From Phaeosaccion multiseriatum (taxonomy: Eukaryota; Ochrophyta, other classes): 64,000 nucleotides of DNA. This document shows positions 12,901-22,057 of this stretch, piece by piece (position 1 is the stretch's first letter; the number at the start of each line of letters is the position of its first letter). The stretch is taken from contig OZ218951.1 in the NCBI GenBank assembly GCA_965112735.1, positions 1,054,001 through 1,118,000 on the forward strand. Direction: 5' to 3'. The position numbers were made by a program, and so were the translations under genes. The notes beneath the pieces are model-generated. The model did not search any database. It had not been told where the DNA came from and was given only the letters and a program-made list of their open reading frames with translations.

Positions 12901-15900
12901 GGAAAGCATCGCGCCCAGCCGGTGTTTGCGTCTCTCCTCCATCGAAGGGGGTTGGCTCTCTCACCACGGGTGGTTGGGAAGAAGCCTCTCTCATAGGAAG
13001 ATGCTCTGGTGGTTGGAAAACGTCGTTCACAGCCGGTGTTTGCGTCTCTCCTCCATCGAGGGCGGCTGCCTCTCTCACCACGGGTGGTTGGGAAGAAGCC
13101 TCTCTCATAGGAAGATGCTCTGGTGGTTGGAAAGCGTCGTTCACAGGTACTTGCTCTGCCGGTTGGAACGCCTCGCTCACAGGAAGTGGTTCCGTGTCTT
13201 GTCCACCAAAGGGCTGGTAGGGTTGGCCATCACGCTGTCCCCCGCCCAGCCCTGAAGCAGCCCCAGCCTCTCCGCTCGCTGTTTGTTGTGGGGCAGTCCG
13301 TCCATACTCCGCTCCTCCTCCTCCTCCTCCTCCTTCTCCTCCGAAGGCCGAAACGCTTTTGCGCTGCTGAGGCTCTGCTGCATCTCCGCTCGCTTGTTGC
13401 ACCCCTGGTGCGGGTGGTGGTGGCACAGCCCTCACCGTCTCCCCCACCCGTGACCCCTCACCTCCTTGTTTGCTGAAGTCACCGAAGGCGGGTAAGCCCT
13501 TTCGCCGCGTCAGAGCATCCTCAGCATCAATCTTGACTTGCTCGGCGTCCGCGCTGCTCAGATAGTCTACCAATCCCTCCGTCGTGGGGGGTGGGGCGAT
13601 TTCTACTGAGGGTATGCCCCCTCCAAACGGCTGAGACCCAGGAGACGGATCTCCTCCGCTGCCGCTGCTACCATAGGCAGGGGTACCTGCCGTAGCTGCT
13701 GCTGCTGCTGCTGCCGCTCCTGGTGGTGGTGGTGGCCCACCATAAGTCAATGGGCTTCCTCCGCTGCTGCTTGCAAAGGAAGGCGGTTGTGAAGGAGCCC
13801 CCACCACCCCACCCTGCAAAGCGCCGATTCCTCCGGTACTTGCTTGCTGGCCTCCCTGGCTCGTGCTCGTTTGAGGTGGCGCTGATGCTGCTGCTGGTAA
13901 CCCCCCATACTGCGGGGCTTGTCCTCCTCCGCTCCTGCTCGCAAAGGCCTGCTGTAAGGCGTACTCTGCGGGGCTGCTCGCACCAGCATACCCACTTGCT
14001 TTCGCTGCCTCATAGCCCCCAAACCTCGTACTCGGTGGAGGAAGTGCTCCGCTTCCGCCCCCAGCGTACCCACTTCCCTGCGCTTGCCCATACCCTCCCT
14101 GGCTCGCGCTCGTTGGAGCTGCTGGTGCTGCTGGAGCTGCTGGTGCTGCTGGTGCTGCTGGTGGTGGGCCACCATAAGGCGACGCTTGTCCCCCGCTGCT
14201 GCTTGCATAGGAAGGGTAAGCCTCTGTAGGAGGCGGTTGTGAAGGAGCCCCCACCACACCACCCTGCAACGAGCCGATTCCCCCCCTGCTCGCATCAGCG
14301 TACCCACTTGCTTGCTGGCCTCCCTGGCTCGTGCTCGGTGGAGGAAGTGCCGCTGCTGCTGGTGGTGCTGCCCCCCCCACCGTTGATGGGTCGCGATTGC
14401 GGCTGCTCGACCTAAATTTGCGGTAACCTGAAGTTGGCTGCTGATCAAGACTCACCACCTCTCCCATTCGTTTCGACATTTGGCTGCTGATGCTGGTGCC
14501 GCCCCCAAAGTCCCCAAATTTGGGCTGCCCTGGACGCCGTGGTGGTGTGACACCCGGCGCTGAAGGGTCTGCCGTTGCCTCTACGCCAATGCTCGCTGGA
14601 GGCGGCACTGCAGGCAGGACAGGTGACACCTGTGACGCCGCCAGGCCCCCCTGTCCCGGCGCCTGTACTTGTGATTGTACTTGCGACGTACCACCTCCTC
14701 CAAGGGAAGAGTAGGCCGCGGGAGGAGGTGGAGGCGGCGAAGAAGGCCCTTGAGTCAGCCCCCCCTGTCCCTGTGAGACGCCTCCTCCACTGCTGCCATC
14801 ATAGGACGAGTAGCCCGTGGTGGGTGGGGGTGGCGGAGAGTTCACAGGCTCTGCTGCTCCAGGACTGCTGGGACCCCTGGAGAAGTCGCCGAACGCTGGA
14901 AAGCCCGGGCGTCGAGGTGGCGCCACTCCCGGTGCTGAAGGGTCGGCATACGGATCTACCTGTGCCCCATAGCCTGCGTAGGAGGCGCTCAGCGGAGGCG
15001 GCTGTGTTGGTTGGCCCCTCTGAGCCAACCCCCCTCCGCTGCTGCTGGCAACGGAAGAAGAAGGAGGTGGTGGGGGTGAAGAGGGCCCTCCCACTCCCCC
15101 CCACTCTGGCGTTCCTCCTTGCGGTGGAGCAGACCCTTGTGGCGGGGACCCCTGCGAGGCTCCTGCTGCCGCCCCTAATTGTCCCCTGGAGGAGAAGTCG
15201 CCGAACGCTGGAAAACCCGGGCGTCTAGGTGGTGCCACACCTGGCGCTGAAGGGTCTCCATATGGGTCTGGCTCTGACCCGTAGCCTGCGTAAGTAGAGC
15301 TCGGTGGAGGGGGCTGAACTGGTGGGCTCGCTCCCACCTGCCCCATCTGAGACGCGCCTCCCTCGCTGCTGCTCATATAGGAAGTAGGAGGTTGTGGTGG
15401 TGAAGAAGGCCCCACCTCGCCCCCCCACTGTGCTGGTGGGAGCGGCTGTCCCTGTCCCTGTGCCGCATCTGCTCCGGTGCTGCCATCAAAGGACGAGTAG
15501 CTGGCCTGCTGAGGAGGAGCGCTTCGAAAATCTCCAAAGGCTGGATAGCCCTCGCGCCGCGGTGGCGTGACTCCCGGTGCTGATGGATCCTCCACATACC
15601 CAACCGCTTGCTTTGCTCCTCCTCCTTCTGCGCCGCCTCCTCCTGCTCCGCCTCCGAAGAAGGAGCTGGTCACTGGAGGGGCCGGGTGTGGCTCTGGCGG
15701 TGGTGGTGGACGTGGAGCATCTCGTAGATGGGGTGACTGTGTCAGTCCTCCACCGAAGCTCCGTTCAAGTGGTGTTGCCTCGCTCAGTTCCCCAACCTTC
15801 GTCTTCCTCGTCTTCTTCTTCTTTTTCTTCTTCTTCTTCTTTGAGGTGCTACCGCTCCCTGCTTCCAAGGCGGAGAAGCTCTTGCGCTGTGGGTTTGCGC

Positions 15901-16635
15901 ATGAGTTTGGGGGCCGCTGATGATGGAAAAGACAGACAGAGAGACAGAGAGAGGGAGAGAGGGGTGGCGAACTGAGAACCAATATTTGAAATATCGTAAC
16001 CTTTGTGAGCGCGGACGCGCGTTGCCTACAGCCTCTGCCTTTCATCGAAACCTTTCATCGAAAGGAAGCGCACCCACCTTCTCTCGGTTCCTCTGCTCTT
16101 GAGGACACGATTGTGCGAGGCGGGCCGGGCGGACTCCGTTTCCAGTGAGAGGAGGGGTGGTAAAGGCCTCTCCCTGCTCAAGATTTCGCAATTGCGGAGG
16201 GAGGGAGGCGAGGGAGCGGGCGCAGAGTAGTGAGAAGGAAAATCACACCGTCATGCCAGCAGAGACGTCCACGCAAGCTCGTTGGGAGGGCGGTAAGGCA
16301 GCATGCACGACATGAGTAAAAAGGGGAGCGGAGCGCGAGGGCTGTGAGAGTCGGTTAAAAAGCCCAGCGATTTCCGAAAAAAGAGACCAATGCATGCACA
16401 AGGCCTTGGGAGTAGTGGCAGCAGCATCAGAGGCAGCAGCAGCGGCAGCAGTAGCGGCAGGAGCGACTGAATTTTCATCCCAACTTGCACTTGTCCTCGG
16501 AACGGCACAGCATGAGGGATCGTTAGAGGACGCGATAGAGAGCACACCACCACGTACCTGCTGCTGCTGGTGCACGAGGAAGAGCCCAATGGCAGCAAGG
16601 CCAAGCTTCAGCCGGGTGAGCTTCCTACTGTCCAT
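1..16635 (-). CDS. Giant repetitive leader-family protein A (5' part, continues past left edge)
   Basis: No known family recognised. Proposed exons, all joined in phase 0: 16635-16558, 15916-8435, 7750-6350, 6084-5434, 5347-3929, 3530-867 and 314 to beyond 1, giving at least 4,669 codons. Exon 1 encodes a 26-residue signal-like leader (basic start, then RLKLGLAAIGLFLVH, then four Gln). Exon 2 alone encodes 2,494 residues: a KKKKK-rich start, several DPSAPGV-PPRRPG-PxFGDF modules, Pro/Gly-rich spacers, and later KSYSRFGDY, HYPSFGGA and YADYxNSRGG motifs. Exons 3-7 are built from about 26 copies of KSFGRGAYRS followed by poly-Ser runs of varying length. Exons 2, 3, 5 and 6 end in Gln-rich codons just before a GTTAGT donor. 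A secreted or membrane-linked multivalent structural protein is an inference from the leader and composition. The exon model is supported by consistent phase and matching splice sites; repeat copy numbers are uncertain. Confidence 0.75.
585..712. repeat. (CA)n tract in a gene A intron
   Basis: An interrupted CA/CACT dinucleotide tract in the intron between exons 6 and 7 of gene A. A similar CA/CGCA tract lies at about 8138-8232 in the intron between exons 2 and 3. Simple repeats; no other content seen. Confidence 0.9.
2690..3240 (-). repeat. Tandem GAYRS array in exon 6
   Basis: Five consecutive units of the same 40-45 residue module, with more scattered copies downstream in the same exon (about 1670-1700 and 1070-1100). 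The unit near 2990 lacks the ATATG part of its spacer, a small in-frame deletion. Confidence 0.8.
3929..5347 (-). repeat. Cassette exon 5 with tandem GAYRS array
   Basis: Within exon 5 of gene A, between about 4080 and 5035, eight consecutive units carry K-S-(F/S)-G-x-G-A-Y-R-S, then a poly-Ser run of AGC codons, then VASASTPSAPASSVSPATATGG. Unit length is about 125-135 bases; most variation lies in the Ser run. The exon opens with SYSPYVAKPSSVGETAQAP, like exon 6 at 3530. Copy number may be mis-assembled. Confidence 0.85.
5348..5433 (-). other. Proposed 86-base mini-intron with C-tract
   Basis: Reading straight through this part of gene A shifts the frame. A GTTAGTGTGAG donor after position 5434 and a CAACACAG acceptor before 5347 remove 86 bases and restore the frame on both sides in phase 0. 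The donor matches the GTTAGT used by the other cassette introns. The intron holds a run of C on the coding strand, so a sequencing indel is the alternative explanation for the frameshift. Confidence 0.6.
6351..7749 (-). repeat. Intron and cassette-border duplication (with 315-866 and 6085-6349)
   Basis: The introns bordering exons 3, 4 and 7 of gene A repeat each other. About 140 bases next to the acceptor are nearly the same at roughly 315-460, 6085-6240 and 7751-7900 (all contain a CCCAATCATCAG acceptor and the GTGGGGAGGACGAGAGGTGG block on the plus strand). The exons behind them all open with the residues SNTDSSYQAQQGAGQ. This shows that exon and intron were copied together as DNA. The span given covers exon 3 with its flanking borders; the copies are at the positions listed. 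Confidence 0.75.
6520..7260 (-). repeat. Tandem GAYRS array in exon 3
   Basis: Six further consecutive GAYRS units of gene A, with (CTG)n on the plus strand encoding poly-Ser. Runs range from a few to about a dozen Ser. Spacers include the variants VAYPSTPS-TESSVTPAT and VASASTPAAPASSVSPAT, so two sub-families of the unit alternate with the type seen in exon 5. Confidence 0.8.
11041..13260 (-). repeat. Long internal repeats in exon 2 of gene A
   Basis: Several blocks of hundreds of bases recur with few differences. The segment encoding AAVVTPAVIEPA followed by KTYSRFDRGGPKAD starts near 11067, 11441 and 12082. The block encoding PVSEAFQPAEQVPVNDAFQ and PEHLPMREAS recurs around 12420-12600 and 12810-13210. 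They imply recent local duplications inside one exon. Confidence 0.75.
16558..16635 (-). other. Leader exon of gene A
   Basis: This 78-base exon encodes the N-terminal leader: a basic n-region (DSRKLTR), a hydrophobic core (LGLAAIGLFLV), then His and four Gln, ending at a CAG|GTACGT donor. The same length, phase and core sequence occur at 43489-43566, and a 75-base version at 33388-33462, both on the plus strand. That recurrence is the reason for choosing this start. The leader resembles a signal peptide or signal anchor. Confidence 0.8.
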
Positions 16636-17326
16636 TCTGCATCCCTCCTCCACACACAAAAGGCTTGTGGATTCAAAGGCAGGGAAGGGCCAGAGAAGTT
16701 GGGTACCCAAGTGCATCAATGTGATTTGTTTTTTTGAAAATGGCCTCATTTGGTCTTAGAAAGAGGGCTGCTGCTGCCCTTCCTGGTGGAGAGGAGAGGA
16801 GAGGGAGCGGTAGCACCCGCTACGATGCCCCCCCCCCCCCCTCACAGAACGAAAAAACTGTGTCTAGTTTTTACAAAAAATGAAAATTGCTCAACGTGAC
16901 ACGACCACTGTACTTCAACCTGAGAGCTTGCTACCTCTGACCCTTCCCCTTCCCCTTCCCCCCACAGGCGTACTTCCTCCCTCCAGTCCCTGTACCCACA
17001 CACGCACGCACGCACGCACGCACGCACGCACGTGTCAGCTCCTGGGGATTGACCGTCTCACTCAATCAACCCTCCATTCACTGTGCCTCCCTTGTTTCTC
17101 TTCCTCTCCCTCCATCCCAACCCCCCACTGGGCCCCCACACCTGGTAATCGGGCCAGCGACCCGACCCACACCTAAAATCCCATAAGTTGTAAGGTGCGC
17201 ACCTCCCCACCCGCTTCCTTGCTCCATCTTGAATGGACCACTTGCTCCGTCTGTATATATCCTTTGTATGTCTCTTCTCTTATCCAGTTCTTCCCCTCCT
17301 CGCTCCCTCCTTCCCTCCCACTCTCA
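16636..17326. other. Intergenic region upstream of gene A
   Basis: Lies between the end of the kinase gene and the start of gene A, both on the minus strand. It holds a poly-C run near 16829-16842, a (GCAC)n tract at about 17000-17030 and pyrimidine-rich stretches. I see no gene. It must contain the gene A promoter and the kinase 3' untranslated region. Confidence 0.6.
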
Positions 17327-20300
17327 CTAGAGGAGGGGAGGGGGGGGTCCTTGGCGCGAAGAATCCCGCTGCTCTTGCTGCTGCTGTTGCTGCTGGTGGT
17401 GCTTTTGCTGCTCTCCACTGCCGAATTCCCTGCTGCCCATTGGCCTCATCTCCCCATTTCTGCTGTAGACAGCGCTGGCAGTGTTGGGCTCTTCCCAATC
17501 TCCGCTTTCCTCACCATCCGCAAACGGCAAGGGCTCTATCTCCCTCCTTCTTCTTCCATGGCGGCCCCCCGCCCCGTACCTCGCATGTGCCTCCCATTCC
17601 TTCTCCTCCTCCTCCTCCTCCTCCTCCTCCTCCTCCTCCTCCTCCTCCTCCTCCTCCTCCTCCTCCTCCTCCTCCTCACTGTCTGAACCCTCGAACGGCA
17701 ACTTTTCTATCTGTCGCGGAGGAGGCTCAAACCTATACCTCGGCCACCCCCTCCCCTCTTTTCCCCGCCCCCCTCCCGCTCCTCCTCCTCCTCCTCCTCC
17801 TTCTCTGCTATCGAAGGGCGACCGCCCTCCATTCAAGCGCCCGTTTCCCCTGGCGCCCCTCGTGTCTGCTTCCCACTCCCCGCCCCCCTGTCCAACAGCA
17901 CCGTTGCCCTCCCAAGCCATTCTCCCTCCTCCTCCTTCTCCTCCTTCTCCTCCTTCTCCTCCTCCTCCTCCTCCTCCTCCTCCTCCTCCTCCTCCTCCTC
18001 CTCCTCCTCCTCGGCTCTTCCATCCCCGCATCGAGCGGCCTCCCCTGGAATGATAACCATTGTTGCTGCTGGCCGTGCTATCATTGCTCTCCCGAGGCGC
18101 CCCAAAGGACCCCTCCCTCGTCAACCGCCGGCCTGCCTCACAGCTCATTGTCATTTCGTCGAGCTGCGAATGCTCATGATGGTCGTTACGGGCGGGCTCG
18201 TCCTCCAGCTCGTCGTCTAAATCACTCCGTCGGTCTGCTTCCTCGTCGTCGTCGGTGCTCGCCTCCTCGTCACTGTACATGGTCTGCAGCATTTCGTTGT
18301 TCAAGCTGCTATCCATCCCGTCCCAGCCCCTCTGCTGCTGGTGGTTCCGGGTCGGCATGTCAATCCTACGAGCAAGCTCGTCGTCCCCCTGCTCGATCCA
18401 CTGCCGCAAAATATCCACCGCATGGTCCAGCTCATGTATCTCCATCCCCCTAAACCACTCACACGTGAGCAGCTGATCGGCCGCCACTCGGTCTTCCGCC
18501 TCAAACTGCAGACACCCCCTTAACACCTCCTGTAGCGGGGCACTGGCGTCCGGACACAGGGCCAACAACATGCCCATGTCCACCTCCTTGAAGAACAACT
18601 CGTGCAGCTCGATGAGACTCGTCACGTCTTGGAAAGGCGCCTTTCGACTCGCCATCTCCATCAGCAACACCCCCAAAGACCACACATCTGCCGAGGCGCT
18701 GTAGCCCGTGCCCGCCAGACGCTCCGGCGACATGTATCGGATGGTCCCCACCATGGTTTCGACCATTGACTCTGGAGAGTCCAACTCTCTGGAGATGCCA
18801 AAGTCGCTTAGCTTCACCTCGCCCTGGCTATTGAGTAGCACATTTTGTGGCTTAATGTCTCTGTGAAGCCGATGCTCAAAGTGCAAGTAGGCCAGGCCCC
18901 AAATCACCTGCAGCAGACACAGGCCGAGAGAGAGGGTGGTGGGGGGAGGGAGGAAGGGAGGGAGAGAGGATAAGGGGGTGAATGAAGATAGAAGGGGAGT
19001 CGTATCAGTAAGCATGCACGTTACGCCCAGCGCGAATTCCTCGCCCCATCTCCTTCTCCCTCCCTCCCTCCCCCCTCGTAAAATGGAATAGAACAAGTTT
19101 CCTTTCTGACGCTTTCTCCTTGCTGTACGCTTACTGCCCACATAAAAACACGCACGCACACCTACACACACGCACACGCACGCAAACCCACACAAGCTAC
19201 TACTGCACACACGCACACCCACACCCACACACACACACACGCACCTGATAGGTAATGGCCGCCATGACCTCTTCGTCCAGCGGGACGTGCTTCCACTCGT
19301 GAATCACCTCCCACAGATTGCCTCTATCCATGAGCTCTAAGATGACGTGAATGCATCCGTCCTTGAGGAAGGCTCCATGGAAGCCAATGAGGGAGGGGCA
19401 GGAGATGCTGCGAAGCATCTTGATCTCCTTCATGAGCTGGTCCCGCTTCTCCTTGTCAAAGATGCTGAAGCTCTTGACGGCGAACAGCTCCCGAGTGCTC
19501 AGGTGTTGGACCTGATAGGGGGGGAGGTGGTAAGGAGGAGGAAGGGAAGTAAGTTGATTGAAGAGCATTGGTATTGATCCATCCATGAAAATTGCTCGAC
19601 TACTTTCCCTCTCCCTCACTCACTCCTCCAGGGAACACCTCCTCTCAATCTCCCTCTCGCTCACTCCCTCCCTCTCTCACCTTGCGCACGACGCTGCAGG
19701 CCCCCTTCCCGAGCTCCTCCATGACCTTAATGTCGTTGGGATGGAGCAGGCCCGCAGAGAAGTCCTCCCCGCCCATGTCGATGCCTCCCTCCGCGTCGAT
19801 GCGCACTCCGTCCTTCCTGAACTGCACACCGGTCTCGTCGATGAGCAGCGACTGCTGGTTCATGCACCCATCGTCCTCCTCACCCTCCTCCTCGTCCGAC
19901 TCCCTTTTGGCCGGTAGCGCCATGAAGATGCCTCTGCTGCGCGAGTGGGAGGAGGAGCGAGAGGGAGCGTCCTCTTCTCCGTTGAGGCGCCGGAAGCCAC
20001 CCATGCCCACCATATCTTCGTCGTCGCCCGTGTTGGTGCTGCGTGCTCCTCCTCCTCCTCCTCCTCCTCCTCCTCCTCCTCCTCCTCCTCCTCCCGCTCC
20101 TCCTCCTCCACCACCACCACCACCACCACCATCACCACCACCACCACGACCACCACCTCCTCCGTAGCCGCCCCTTCCTCCTGCTCCTCCACCACCTCCT
20201 CGTCCTCCTCCACCACCCCCTCTTCCTCCCCCTCCTTCTACCCATGGCATCTCTTCCCCCTGCCCCCCCCCCCACCCGTCTCTGCCCCCCGTCCCATGCC

Positions 20301-20427
20301 TCATGGTGATGCAGGTTTCGATCGTCGGAGACGTTGAGGTCTCCGCTTCAGACTCGAAGCCATCCCCCTCCTCTCCCAAGGCGAGAGTCAGACGGGGTCC
20401 TCCACCTCTACGCCGCACCTGCGCCAT
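17327..20427 (-). CDS. MAP kinase kinase (STE7/MEK family), 864 aa
   Basis: Dual-specificity kinase expected to phosphorylate a MAP kinase. Exons 20427-19681, 19511-19245 and 18907-17327 join in phase 0. An unusual N-terminal extension of about 220 residues carries a long poly-Gly stretch. Kinase signatures follow in order: Gly-rich loop LGKGACSVV, ATP-binding Lys in LFAVKSF, catalytic loop HRDIKPQN, DFGIS, an activation segment with Ser and Thr before MVGTIRYMSPERL, and DVWSLGV. Family MEKs carry phosphosites at this place; the Ser and Thr in SMVETMVGT are candidates. After the kinase fold, roughly 300 residues of low-complexity tail follow, with poly-Gly, a run of more than 20 Glu, and Gln-rich stretches, encoded by (CTC)n and (TCC)n visible on the plus strand at 17600-17680 and 17930-18012. 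The tail is far longer than in typical MEKs of 350-450 residues. Confidence 0.88.
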
Positions 20428-20929
20428 CGCAGACCTCTCTCCTCCTCTAAGAGGTTGCCGTCATTACGAACCTCAAGCCGTTGACAGGAGGTAGGGCGTG
20501 AGTTTCAATTTCCTTTCCCAACGTATTGCGATTACTCTTGTACTCAATATATGACGTTGAAGGTAGCTGTTGTACAGCTGCTCCCAGGACGGAAGGTCCA
20601 GGAGCCGAAGTGTAAGAGAAGGAAGGGGAAGGAGAGGGCGCAGAGGGTCTTTGACTATGCCTTGGTCTTGTCCTTAAAGAAGCGGAGTGAGAAGGAGGAA
20701 GTGGAAATGGGAGATGGCGGAAATGGGACATGGCCCTTGCGCGACAGTGGAAGACAAGAGGACGGCCAAGGCCTCCTGGCGAGGGGACTGGACATGGAGG
20801 AGAAGGAGCGAAAGAAGAGGAGCGACAGAGTGTTCAAGCCGTGGGTCAATCCTGCCCAATCCCCAGTAGGGATGGAGGCCACACGAGGCGGAGGCCCGAG
20901 CCAAGGCGCTGATTCCTGGAGAGGAGGCC
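20428..20929. other. Region upstream of the kinase gene
   Basis: About 500 bases between the kinase start and the hypothetical plus-strand ORF. A 142-codon plus-strand open frame (20551-20979) is Lys/Glu/Arg-rich and has no recognisable domain. It may be a 5' exon of the hypothetical gene, or untranslated sequence. Probably contains the kinase promoter. Confidence 0.35.
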
Positions 20930-22057
20930 GTGTCGCTCGTCCTCGCGAGAGCAGCTCAACCCCGTGGCAGCCTTACTAGTCGGCACCCCTGCGCCCACCC
21001 CCGGCGGTGGTGGTGGGGGTGGTGGTGCTGCTGCTCCTGCTGCTGCTCCGGTGGGGGTGGCAGCATTAGTGGACGAAGCTTAGAGGGTGCTCGGATAATC
21101 GAGGATGATGACGATGATGGGGAGGAGGAGGAGGAGGAGGAGGAGGGTAGCATGTCCTCTCCTGGCCTCTACCCCCCTCTCCCACGCATCAGACAGCGGC
21201 CCTTCCGTTTATCTCAAACGCCCGGAGCCTCCAGAAAGCAAGCGTCCGTCGATGGTGGGCCGAGGTGGTGCAACCATTCGGCAGCGTTCGCACAAGTGGG
21301 AATCGCAGTGACGTCCCTTCTCGCACAGGACTCCGTCCACAAGGGCAAAGAGAGAGATCGAAGCTCCACCGTTGGACTGGTTGAACGTTGGCTACAACTG
21401 TACCAGGGAGGAAGCACGGACAAGCTCCCTTTCGTCTTGCACAGCTTCCTCAACAAGTGGGTCAGAGGCTGCGGCCCGAGGGATGCCCGAGTGGAGAAGC
21501 TCTACAGGAAGGTGGTGGACATGAGGCGGGCGCGTAAGCTGCCCGTCGGAGCGTTCGGTGGGCCAGGAGAAGCGGCAGCAGCACACGGCAAGGTGTGGGC
21601 CGCGTTACGAGCAGCAGGAAAAGGAGGCAGCTCCACGGACCACAGGCTCCACATCTTGGTGAAGAGCTCCATAGATGGCGTCCATAGATGGACGGCTTTG
21701 CCTCTATTTGCCATCCCAGCTCTCTCCCTCAGTTCTGTACTTTTAGCGTTGGATACCATATTGGATATTACACAACCCCTGGATCCCACGACAATGTCTA
21801 GGTTTCTTGTTTTTGTTGTTGTTTTTTTGGAGCACATCCCCCCTCGATCCTTCTTGTCGCAAACCCCTTGGCCACATCTTAGGCGTGGAGTTCCATACGT
21901 ATCTGTCTATACTTTTTACAAGGGCTTGCAAAATTCTCTTGTCACACGCTCCGCCCTACTGAACTCGTCCCTCGTCCAGCTCAGTGGGAAAGGCCTAAAG
22001 TCCAAGCAAGCGCCAATCACTTACACGGCCGAGGACTGTGCCATGAACTGCTGGTAG
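20930..22057 (+). CDS. Hypothetical protein, 375 aa (doubtful)
   Basis: An open frame of 375 codons with no recognised domain. The first 60 residues are odd (runs of Trp and Cys from a Gly/Ala-coding triplet repeat read in another frame), then an acidic DDDDDGEEEEEEEE stretch, then a more ordinary segment with WLQLYQGGSTDKLPFVLHSF and RVEKLYRKVVDMRRARKL. The same DNA reads more naturally as Gly/Ala/Pro-rich protein in another frame up to a stop near 21081, so the true coding frame or a splice is uncertain. Its 3' end overlaps the end of the convergent TraB gene by 37 bases. Confidence 0.3.
   Translation: MSLVLARAAQPRGSLTSRHPCAHPRRWWWGWWCCCSCCCSGGGGSISGRSLEGARIIEDDDDDGEEEEEEEEGSMSSPGLYPPLPRIRQRPFRLSQTPGASRKQASVDGGPRWCNHSAAFAQVGIAVTSLLAQDSVHKGKERDRSSTVGLVERWLQLYQGGSTDKLPFVLHSFLNKWVRGCGPRDARVEKLYRKVVDMRRARKLPVGAFGGPGEAAAAHGKVWAALRAAGKGGSSTDHRLHILVKSSIDGVHRWTALPLFAIPALSLSSVLLALDTILDITQPLDPTTMSRFLVFVVVFLEHIPPRSFLSQTPWPHLRRGVPYVSVYTFYKGLQNSLVTRSALLNSSLVQLSGKGLKSKQAPITYTAEDCAMNCW

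Noticed and set aside
17233-18453. Plus-strand Pro/Leu-rich frame opposite the kinase tail
   Set aside because: The minus strand encodes the kinase with intact motifs; this frame is its shadow.
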